From DATEMU01 sp964414585 (GTDB lineage: Bacteria; Planctomycetota; Phycisphaerae; UBA1845; UTPLA1): a DNA stretch of 64,000 nt. The DNA lies in contig CAYPXR010000072.1 in assembly GCA_964414585.1 (NCBI GenBank), forward strand, positions 24,683 through 88,682, in the 5' to 3' direction. Shown here piece after piece: positions 39,888-46,950 of this stretch. Position 1 is the first letter of the stretch. Each line of letters opens with the position of its first letter. Under the pieces are notes generated by a model. That model was given only the letters and a program-made list of their open reading frames with translations. It was not told the DNA's origin and did not search any database. Position numbers and translations under genes: made by a program.

Positions 39888-41297
39888 TTGTCAGACGTGT
39901 TTAAGGCCTTCTTGAATATCTTCAAGGTCAAGGACCTGCGGAACAAAGTCTTGTTCACGCTCGGGCTCTTGTGCGTCTATCGCATCGGCTTTTACGTGCC
40001 CATACCCGGCGTTGATCAGGATGAGTTGACCAAGCACTTTGCCAATCTCGGCGGCGGCGGGTCCGGCGGCGGCGTCCAACAATTGACCGAAGCCTTTGCC
40101 ATGTTCACCGGCGGCAATCTTCAGCAGAGCACGATCTTCGGTCTCGGCATCATGCCCTACATTTCCGCCTCGATTATTTTCCAGCTTCTCGGCACCGTTA
40201 TTCCTTCCCTCGAAAAACTTCGTCAGGAAGGCGAGGCCGGCCGCAAGAAGATTCAGGAATACACCCGCTACGCGACCGTCGGCATCTGCGTGATTCAGGC
40301 CGCGTTCTGGCTCAAATACATCCAGGGTTCCGCGCTGGTGTACGTCGACTATACGAGCTTTAGCGCGAGTTTCGGCCCCACTTTGTCCTTCTGGTTGATC
40401 GGTCTGACCGGCATGACCGCCGGGACCGTCTTCCTGATGTGGCTCGGCGAACAGATCGACGAATACGGCATCGGCAACGGCATCAGCCTCATCATCATGG
40501 CCGGCATCGTCGCCCGGATGCCCAATGCCGCCTTTTGGGTCATTGATAACGCCTCGATGGACGTCGGCGGCGACGCCCAGATGGGACCGGCCAAGATTGT
40601 CTTCCTGATCGTCGCGTTTGTCGGCGTCGTGGCCGGTTCAATCCTGATTACCCAGGGCCAGCGGCGGATCCCCATCCAGCAAGCCAAGCAAACGCGTGGT
40701 CGCCGGGTCTGGGGCGGTCAGCGCCACTATCTTCCGCTTCGCGTCAATCACGGCGGCGTCATGCCGATCATCTTCGCCAGCAGCTTGTTGATCTTTCCGG
40801 GGCTCGTCTTTGACTGGTTGGCCAACGTCTTTCAGTCGAGCGGTTTTCTGCGGATGCTCGCCTCCGAGTTCACGCGAACGAGCTTCCTTTATTCGCTGAG
40901 TTACATCGGTCTGGTCTTCTTCTTCGCCTATTTTTGGACGACCGTGCAGTTCCAGCCGAAGGAGATGGCCAATCAGCTTCGCGACTACGGCAGCTTTATC
41001 CCCGGTCTGCGCCCCGGCAAGCGCACCGCCGACTATCTCGAAACCGTCATGACTCGGATCACCTACGTCGGTGCCGGCTTTCTGGCGGCGATCGCGATCA
41101 TTCCGCAGGTCATTGCCGCCGCCATGGGAATTCCCGTATCCGTCTCGTCGTTTCTGGGCGGTACCGGTTTGTTGATTGTGGTCAGCGTGGGCCTGGATCT
41201 CGTACAGCGAATCGAGGCCAATCTGATCATGCGAAATTACGGCGGGTTCCTCGATGACGGCGGCGGCGGCCCGCGAATCAAGGGAGCTTACGCGTGA
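39888..41297 (+). CDS. secY: Protein translocase subunit SecY
   Basis: The 469-residue protein is the channel of the Sec system, with ten transmembrane helices. It has Leu-Cys-Val-Tyr-Arg-Ile-Gly-Phe-Tyr-Val-Pro-Ile-Pro-Gly-Val in helix 1 and Leu-Gly-Ile-Met-Pro-Tyr-Ile-Ser-Ala-Ser in the plug/helix 2 region. I list the TTG at 39888; a GTG at 39897 would shorten it by three residues. Adenylate kinase starts within its stop codon (GTGA). Confidence 0.95.
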   Translation: MSDVFKAFLNIFKVKDLRNKVLFTLGLLCVYRIGFYVPIPGVDQDELTKHFANLGGGGSGGGVQQLTEAFAMFTGGNLQQSTIFGLGIMPYISASIIFQLLGTVIPSLEKLRQEGEAGRKKIQEYTRYATVGICVIQAAFWLKYIQGSALVYVDYTSFSASFGPTLSFWLIGLTGMTAGTVFLMWLGEQIDEYGIGNGISLIIMAGIVARMPNAAFWVIDNASMDVGGDAQMGPAKIVFLIVAFVGVVAGSILITQGQRRIPIQQAKQTRGRRVWGGQRHYLPLRVNHGGVMPIIFASSLLIFPGLVFDWLANVFQSSGFLRMLASEFTRTSFLYSLSYIGLVFFFAYFWTTVQFQPKEMANQLRDYGSFIPGLRPGKRTADYLETVMTRITYVGAGFLAAIAIIPQVIAAAMGIPVSVSSFLGGTGLLIVVSVGLDLVQRIEANLIMRNYGGFLDDGGGGPRIKGAYA

Positions 41298-41941
41298 ATG
41301 TCGTGCTCCTCGGTCCGCCGGGCGCCGGCAAGGGAACGCAGGCGGTTGGATTGGCGCAAGCCTTCGGGCTCGTGCATTTGTCGAGCGGCGATATTCTCCG
41401 GGCCGAGCGCAAGGCGAAGTCGGCCCTTGGACAAAAGGCCCAGGACTACATGGATCGCGGCGTCCTGGTGCCCGACGATTTGATCCTGGCCATGATGTCC
41501 GAGCACATCGGCCGAGTGCCCGCCGGCGGCGGGTTTTTGCTCGACGGTTTTCCGCGAACCGTCGCGCAGGCCAAGGGATTGGACGAGCGGCTGGCGGCGC
41601 AACAGCGCCGGATCGACGTGGTGGTGAACATGGAGGTCGCGGACGCGGAAGTCACGCGGCGACTCACGGGTCGCTGGTCGTGCCCCAAGGACGGGCGGAT
41701 TTATCATGAAGCGTTTTCACCCCCGAAAAACAAGGGGGTGTGTGATGATTGCGGAACCACGCTGGCGCGTCGCAAGGACGACGAACCGGAAGTGGTGACG
41801 CAGCGGTTGAGGACCTACCACGCGGAAACCAAGCCGGTGGTGGCCTATTATCACGATCGTGGCGTGCTTCGATCGGTCGATGCCGGCGGGGCGGTGTCGG
41901 TGGTCACGGCTGCGATCCAGAAAGTCTGTCAAGGCGGATGA
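41294..41941 (+). CDS. adk: Adenylate kinase
   Basis: The 215-residue enzyme interconverts 2 ADP with ATP and AMP. It has the P-loop Gly-Pro-Pro-Gly-Ala-Gly-Lys-Gly-Thr near residue 7, Asp-Gly-Phe-Pro-Arg and a long LID. The LID zinc site is Cys-Pro-Lys-Asp ... Cys-Asp-Asp-Cys: the second of the four usual cysteines is Asp. It begins at GTG 41294, overlapping the secY stop. Confidence 0.95.
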   Translation: MNVVLLGPPGAGKGTQAVGLAQAFGLVHLSSGDILRAERKAKSALGQKAQDYMDRGVLVPDDLILAMMSEHIGRVPAGGGFLLDGFPRTVAQAKGLDERLAAQQRRIDVVVNMEVADAEVTRRLTGRWSCPKDGRIYHEAFSPPKNKGVCDDCGTTLARRKDDEPEVVTQRLRTYHAETKPVVAYYHDRGVLRSVDAGGAVSVVTAAIQKVCQGG

Positions 41942-41994
41942 GAGAAACGGCGGCGTATGCCAGTCGGAGGACTACCGAAGGGGGCAGGCAGGCC

Positions 41995-42774
41995 ATGCCG
42001 GTCCTGAAAAGCCCGCGCGAGATCCAATTGATCCGCGAGGCCGGTCGCGTGGTCCATCAGGTGCTCCTCAAGATGAAGGAGCTGGTCCGGCCGGGCGTGA
42101 CGACCGGCGAACTCGGCCGCGTGGCCGACGAAATGATTACCGCGGCCGGTGGGCTGGCCCTTTTCAAGGGCGTACAGACCACGGCGACGAAATTTCCGTT
42201 TCCCGCGGCGATTTGCGCCAGCGTGAACGAACAGGTGGTGCATGGAATACCCGGCGATCGAGTACTCAAGCCGGGAGACATTATCAGCGTTGATTGCGGC
42301 GTGCGGCTGCGGGGCTACTGCGGCGATTCAGCGACCACGATTCCGGTGGGTCGGGTCTCGCCGAATGTCCAGCGCCTGCTCGACGCCACGTCGTATTCGC
42401 TCGAAGTGGCCCTCTCGGAGATGCGTCCCGGGCGAATGTGGAGCGAAGTGGCCGGAAAGATTCAGTCCTACGTCGAATCGCACGGCTTTGCCGTCGTTCG
42501 AGAGTTCGTCGGACATGGAATCGGCCAGCAGATGCACGAAGAACCGAAGGTGCCCAACTACACCGACCGGAAGCAGCGCAAGAGCGACTTCGAATTGGTG
42601 CCGGGTCTGGTGATCGCGGTCGAGCCGATGGTGACGATGGGCTCGGCGCAGGTAAAGAGCGGAGACTGGAGCGGCTGGCCGCAGGTGACCAAAGACGGCC
42701 GATGGGCCGCTCATTTTGAGCATACGGTGGCGATCACCGAGACCGGGATCGACATCCTGACGGACGGTCAATGA
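41995..42774 (+). CDS. map: Methionine aminopeptidase, type I
   Basis: From ATG 41995 the protein is 259 residues; the open frame upstream overlaps adk. It removes N-terminal Met. The metal ligands are visible: Asp in Val-Asp-Cys-Gly, Asp in Cys-Gly-Asp-Ser-Ala, His in Gly-His-Gly-Ile-Gly, Glu in Val-Glu-Pro-Met and Glu in Phe-Glu-His-Thr-Val. infA, usually next, is not here. Confidence 0.95.
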   Translation: MPVLKSPREIQLIREAGRVVHQVLLKMKELVRPGVTTGELGRVADEMITAAGGLALFKGVQTTATKFPFPAAICASVNEQVVHGIPGDRVLKPGDIISVDCGVRLRGYCGDSATTIPVGRVSPNVQRLLDATSYSLEVALSEMRPGRMWSEVAGKIQSYVESHGFAVVREFVGHGIGQQMHEEPKVPNYTDRKQRKSDFELVPGLVIAVEPMVTMGSAQVKSGDWSGWPQVTKDGRWAAHFEHTVAITETGIDILTDGQ

Positions 42775-42804
42775 CCGCGGCGACGATCGCCGGGAGCGAG
42801 TGCG

Positions 42805-42921
42805 ATGAAAGTACGAAGCAGCGTGAAACGAATTTGCGAGAATTGCAAGGTGATCAAGCGCCGCGGCGTGGTGCGAGTGATCTGTTCGTCCAATCCGCGC
42901 CACAAGCAGCGACAGAACTAA
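42805..42921 (+). CDS. rpmJ: 50S ribosomal protein L36
   Basis: This 38-residue gene is easy to miss because it is so short. The translation begins Met-Lys-Val-Arg-Ser-Ser-Val-Lys and has the zinc-ligand pattern Cys11, Cys14, Cys27, His33 and a basic end, which is L36. GGGAG precedes the ATG by about 8 nt. It sits in its usual place before rpsM. Confidence 0.95.
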   Translation: MKVRSSVKRICENCKVIKRRGVVRVICSSNPRHKQRQN

Positions 42922-42939
42922 GGCGGGAGGCGACGGCAG

Positions 42940-43326
42940 ATGCCACGTATTGCAGGCGTTGATATTCCGAACGAAAAGCGCGTCGTGATTGCGCTTCAAT
43001 ACATCTATGGAATCGGTCCGCACCACAGCCAGGCCATCCTCAAAGAGGCCGGCATCGACCACGACGTGCGCGCCAAGAACATGACCGAGGACGAGATCAG
43101 CCGCGTGGCCGGCATCATCGATCGAAACTACGTCGTCGAAGGACAGCTCCGCCGCCAGATCACGCAGAATATCTCGCGGCTCAAGGATATTCAGTGCTAC
43201 CGGGGCACCCGCCATCGGCGCGGCCTGCCCGTGCGAGGCCAGCGGACGCGAACCAACGCCCGGACCCGAAAAGGCCCGAAGAAGACGGTCGCCGGCAAGA
43301 AGGGCGTCAAGGAATTGCGCAGCTAA
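42940..43326 (+). CDS. rpsM: 30S ribosomal protein S13
   Basis: The 128-residue S13 has Pro-Arg-Ile-Ala-Gly-Val-Asp-Ile-Pro, Tyr-Ile-Tyr-Gly-Ile-Gly, and the basic C-terminal Arg-Gly-Gln-Arg-Thr-Arg-Thr-Asn-Ala-Arg-Thr-Arg-Lys-Gly tail that enters the A/P-site region. It starts the alpha operon. Confidence 0.96.
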   Translation: MPRIAGVDIPNEKRVVIALQYIYGIGPHHSQAILKEAGIDHDVRAKNMTEDEISRVAGIIDRNYVVEGQLRRQITQNISRLKDIQCYRGTRHRRGLPVRGQRTRTNARTRKGPKKTVAGKKGVKELRS

Positions 43327-43356
43327 CGGCGCAACTATTGAGGAGACGAATCGAAC

Positions 43357-43749
43357 GTGGGAAAAACGGCGGCAACCGGAAGTAAAAAGAAAACGCGGCG
43401 AAACGTGGCCAAGGGAATTGCCCACGTGAAGGCGACGTTCAACAACACCATGATCACGATCACGGACCTCAACGGCGAGACGTTGTGCTGGCAGTCGGCC
43501 GGCACCGTCGGTTTCAAGGGCACTCGAAAGAGCACCCCCTTCGCCGCCCAGCGCGCCGGCGAGTCGGCGGCCAGCGCCGCCCGAAAGTTCGGCATCACCG
43601 AAGTCGAGGTCCGCGTCATGGGACCGGGCAGCGGCCGCGAGTCCGCCGTTTCCGGTTTGCAGTCCGGCGGCCTGCGGATTCAATCGATCGAAGACGTCAC
43701 GCCGCTGCCGCACAACGGTTGTCGACCGGCCAGGAAACGCAGAGTTTAG
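43357..43749 (+). CDS. rpsK: 30S ribosomal protein S11
   Basis: The 130-residue S11 begins at GTG and has His-Val-Lys-Ala-Thr-Phe-Asn-Asn-Thr, Gly-Thr-Arg-Lys-Ser-Thr-Pro-Phe-Ala-Ala-Gln and the C-terminal Asp-Val-Thr-Pro-Leu-Pro-His-Asn-Gly-Cys-Arg-Pro. It forms part of the E-site platform with S18 and S21. Confidence 0.96.
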   Translation: MGKTAATGSKKKTRRNVAKGIAHVKATFNNTMITITDLNGETLCWQSAGTVGFKGTRKSTPFAAQRAGESAASAARKFGITEVEVRVMGPGSGRESAVSGLQSGGLRIQSIEDVTPLPHNGCRPARKRRV

Positions 43750-43773
43750 CGAGAGGATTTTGCAGGAAACGAT

Positions 43774-44409
43774 ATGGGAAGAGATTTAGGACCATCTTGT
43801 CGCAAGTGTCGCCGCGAAGGCATCAAGCTGATGCTCAAGGGCACGCGCTGCGAAACCGCCAAGTGTCCGATGGAAAAGCCGTCGCGAAACATGCCGCCGG
43901 GACAAGCCAAGTCCTTTCGCCGCGGTCAGGCCAGTGAATACGGCAAGCGACTGCGCGAGACCCAAAAGGTCAAGCGCTACTACGGTTTGTGGGACAAGCA
44001 GTTTCGCCGGTATTTCGAGCACGCGCAGCATTCATCGGAAAACACCGGCCGGGCGCTGCTGGGCATCCTCGAGCGACGACTGGATAACGTCCTGGTCAAG
44101 CTCGGGTTCGCGCCCTCGAGGAAGGCCGCGAGAATCGCCCTCGCCCACAAGCATTTTATGATCAACGGCGAAACCGTGAACAAACCCGGCTTTCTCGTCA
44201 AGGTCGGCGATCGAGTCGGCGTCCGTCGCAAGGAAGCAAGCCAGAAAATGGTCCGGGCGTGCATGGATGTGGATCCGAATCGATCGGTGCAGCCGTGGTT
44301 GAAACTCGACCCGGCGAACCTGGAAGGCAGCGTCGTGGCGCTGCCCAGTCGGGACGACGTTCAGATACCGGTCGAAGAACAGTTGATCGTTGAGTTTTGT
44401 AGCCGATGA
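43774..44409 (+). CDS. rpsD: 30S ribosomal protein S4
   Basis: The 211-residue S4 has an N-terminal zinc cluster (Cys-Arg-Lys-Cys, then Cys-Glu-Thr-Ala-Lys-Cys), the long Arg-rich alpha domain and an S4 RNA-binding domain (Arg-Lys-Ala-Ala-Arg-Ile-Ala-Leu-Ala-His). It is a primary 16S rRNA binder and, in E. coli, the repressor of the alpha operon. Confidence 0.96.
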   Translation: MGRDLGPSCRKCRREGIKLMLKGTRCETAKCPMEKPSRNMPPGQAKSFRRGQASEYGKRLRETQKVKRYYGLWDKQFRRYFEHAQHSSENTGRALLGILERRLDNVLVKLGFAPSRKAARIALAHKHFMINGETVNKPGFLVKVGDRVGVRRKEASQKMVRACMDVDPNRSVQPWLKLDPANLEGSVVALPSRDDVQIPVEEQLIVEFCSR

Positions 44410-44531
44410 TGGGCGCGGATCCGTCAATTTTGGAGGTCCGCTCGTCGGCGGTTTTGAATTGTTCGCGGCGGCCGATTCCGGCCGACCGTTTTTTGCGTGG
44501 TCGCCCGTCGCGACCCTGGGAGGTAAGTGCG

Positions 44532-45707
44532 ATGCGAATTCGGTGGCGAGGTTTGGAATTGCCCACCCGTGTGTTGCGTGACGAGTCCGCCTCTACGCCC
44601 ACGTATGGACGGTTCATCATCGATCCCTTCGAACGAGGCTTCGGCACGACGATCGGCAACAGTCTGCGCCGGATCCTCCTGTCCAGTCTCGAAGGTGCCG
44701 CCGTCACGCACGTCAAGATCAAGGGCGCCGACCACGAATTTTCGACGCTCCCCGGCGTGGTTGAGGATGTCACGGTCATCATCCTCAACATCAAGGCCCT
44801 GATCGTGCGGCTGACGTCCGAAACGCCCAAGACCATGCGGCTGTCCGTCCGCGGCCAGTCCGGCAAGACCGTGGAGGTCCGCGCCTCCCAGATCGAATGC
44901 GATCCCGCGATCGAGATCATCAACAAGGACCAGCTCATTGCCACGCTGACCGACAACATCGAGTTCGAAATCGAACTGACCGTCGGGCACGGCCGCAGTT
45001 ATGCCACCGCCGACGATCACAAGCCGAAGGATCAGGACCAGATCATCGGCGTCATCCCGGTCGACTCGGTTTATTCCCCGGTGACCCGCGTCCGTTACCG
45101 CGTCGAGGACACGCGCGTCGGTCAGCGCACCAACTACGACCGTCTCGTTCTGGAAATCTGGACGAACGGCACGATTCCTCCGGAAATGGCCCTGGTCGAA
45201 GCCGGCAAGATTCTCCGCAAGCACCTCAATCCGATCGTTCAGTACTTCGAATTGGGAAGCGGTCTGGCCGTCACGCCGAACGATCATGGCGCCGGCTCGG
45301 ATGGAGTGCCCGGCGCCGCCGACGCGAGCAAACTCTCTCGACCGATTTCCGATCTGGACCTTTCGGTTCGCGCGAGCAATTGCCTGACCTCCGCGAACAT
45401 CACCACCATCGGCGAACTCATCCAGTTGGATGAAGCGGCGTTGCTCCGGCTGCGAAGTTTTGGAAAAACCTCCCTTCGCGAAGTCAAGCGAAAGTTGGTG
45501 GACTACGGTCTTTCGTTGCGCTCCGACCCCGGTGCGACGCCCATCGACTTGGAGAGCGACGATGCGATGGAAGATGAAATGGACGATTCCGAGGGTGAAA
45601 ACTTCGGGGGCCCGAAAATGGAGACCGGTTCGTTTGGCCAGGTGACGCCGTCGCCGTACGGTTCGCCGAGCACGCCGCCTCCCCAGACGGCCCCGAATCC
45701 CGGTTGA
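44532..45707 (+). CDS. rpoA: DNA-directed RNA polymerase subunit alpha
   Basis: I start it at ATG 44532, right after GGGAGGTAA; the frame upstream belongs to the rpsD spacer. The 391-residue alpha has the NTD (Gly-Thr-Thr-Ile-Gly-Asn-Ser-Leu-Arg-Arg-Ile-Leu-Leu) and CTD (Leu-Arg-Ser-Phe-Gly-Lys-Thr-Ser-Leu-Arg-Glu). About 55-60 residues, acidic then Pro/Gly/Ser-rich, follow the CTD; E. coli alpha (329) lacks these. The tail could bind factors or just be disordered. Confidence 0.96.
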   Translation: MRIRWRGLELPTRVLRDESASTPTYGRFIIDPFERGFGTTIGNSLRRILLSSLEGAAVTHVKIKGADHEFSTLPGVVEDVTVIILNIKALIVRLTSETPKTMRLSVRGQSGKTVEVRASQIECDPAIEIINKDQLIATLTDNIEFEIELTVGHGRSYATADDHKPKDQDQIIGVIPVDSVYSPVTRVRYRVEDTRVGQRTNYDRLVLEIWTNGTIPPEMALVEAGKILRKHLNPIVQYFELGSGLAVTPNDHGAGSDGVPGAADASKLSRPISDLDLSVRASNCLTSANITTIGELIQLDEAALLRLRSFGKTSLREVKRKLVDYGLSLRSDPGATPIDLESDDAMEDEMDDSEGENFGGPKMETGSFGQVTPSPYGSPSTPPPQTAPNPG

Positions 45708-45741
45708 CCCACCCCCGAACAAGAGAAAGCGTGGAGACGAC

Positions 45742-46440
45742 ATGAGACATCGAATGGCAGGACGGCACCTCGCAAGGACCAGCGCCCATCACAAGGCGAT
45801 GCGGCGCAACATGGCCCAGAGTCTGTTTCAACACGGCCAGATTACTACCACGCTGATCAAAGCCAAGGAAATCCGCCCCTTTGTCGAGCGCATCATCACC
45901 TTGGCCCGCCAGGGCACTCTTCGCAGCCGCCAGCGTGTGATCGCCATGCTCGGCGATCGACCTGCCCTCTCGGTCGAAGAGCAGGAACAATACGATCCGA
46001 TGAGCAACGCCCAGCGCCATCGCGTGCTCGTCGCTCGATCGGGTCGCCGCCATCGCACCGGCAAAGTGCCCGCCAGCTACAACAAGAAAAAATACACTTT
46101 TGTGGCCCGCTCGGTCGTTCACCGGCTCATCGACGAGATCGCTCCAAAGTTCAAAGATCGGCCCGGCGGCTATACGCGGATCATCCGCCTGGCCGAGCGC
46201 CGGATCGGCGATGCCAGCGACTTGGCGATGCTTCAACTCGTTGGCAATGAGACTCCCGTCGCCGAGTCCACCAAGAAATCGACCATCGGCCGTCGACAGA
46301 AAACCGGCGATCGAATCCGCTTCCTGGAAGGCAAGGAATCTAAAAAGAAAAACCGTGCGGCCGACAAAAAGCCCGCCGGGGAGTCCAAAGCCAAGGCGTC
46401 AAGCGACACGACGGCCGAATCGGAAACCGCTGAAAACTAG
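45742..46440 (+). CDS. rplQ: 50S ribosomal protein L17 with C-terminal extension
   Basis: The first ~130 residues are L17: His-Arg-Met-Ala-Gly-Arg-His-Leu-Ala-Arg, His-Lys-Ala-Met-Arg-Arg-Asn-Met, Gly-Gly-Tyr-Thr-Arg-Ile. The remaining ~95 are Lys/Ser/Thr/Glu-rich with many Lys-Lys pairs, a long tail not present in E. coli L17 (127). L17 lies near the tunnel exit. It ends the alpha operon. No terminator is obvious after it. Confidence 0.95.
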   Translation: MRHRMAGRHLARTSAHHKAMRRNMAQSLFQHGQITTTLIKAKEIRPFVERIITLARQGTLRSRQRVIAMLGDRPALSVEEQEQYDPMSNAQRHRVLVARSGRRHRTGKVPASYNKKKYTFVARSVVHRLIDEIAPKFKDRPGGYTRIIRLAERRIGDASDLAMLQLVGNETPVAESTKKSTIGRRQKTGDRIRFLEGKESKKKNRAADKKPAGESKAKASSDTTAESETAEN

Positions 46441-46461
46441 TTACGAGAACGGAGTCATCAT

Positions 46462-46890
46462 GTGAGCGCGGCCAACTGCATTTTCTGCAAGATCGCCGCG
46501 GGAGAGGTCCCCGCCCTGCGCGTTCTGGAGGCCAGGGACGCCGTCGCATTCCTGGACATTGGTCCTCTCGCCCCGGGACATCTCCTCCTCGTTCCCAAGC
46601 AGCATTATCAAAGCATCCTGGACGTCCCGCCGCCCATCCTTGCGGAGTTGACTTCGCACCTGCCGATTTTGGCCCAGGCAATTCTTCGCGTCACCGGCGC
46701 GACCGGTTTGAACATCCTCCAAAACACCGGCGAATCCAGCGGCCAGGCGGTCTTTCACCTCCATTTCCACCTGATTCCGCGCATCTCCGGCGACAAGCTC
46801 GGCTATCGCTGGAACGCTGGAAGCTACTCATCCGGCCAGGGAGAGGGCCTTCAAACGCGGATCGTGGACGCCCTCAAAGGCAAGCTGTGA
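46462..46890 (+). CDS. HIT-family nucleotide-binding protein
   Basis: The 142-residue protein begins at GTG 46462, with GGAG ~8 nt upstream, and carries the histidine triad Phe-His-Leu-His-Phe-His-Leu-Ile and the start Cys-Ile-Phe-Cys-Lys-Ile-Ala-Ala-Gly-Glu. It should hydrolyse nucleotide phosphoramidates or related adducts (Hint-like). It follows rplQ by 21 nt and may be read with it. Confidence 0.93.
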   Translation: MSAANCIFCKIAAGEVPALRVLEARDAVAFLDIGPLAPGHLLLVPKQHYQSILDVPPPILAELTSHLPILAQAILRVTGATGLNILQNTGESSGQAVFHLHFHLIPRISGDKLGYRWNAGSYSSGQGEGLQTRIVDALKGKL

Positions 46891-46950
46891 TACAATCTCC
46901 GGCATAACCCTCCGCCGTTTCCGGTCGGCGCGGGCTGGAGAATCCATCCT

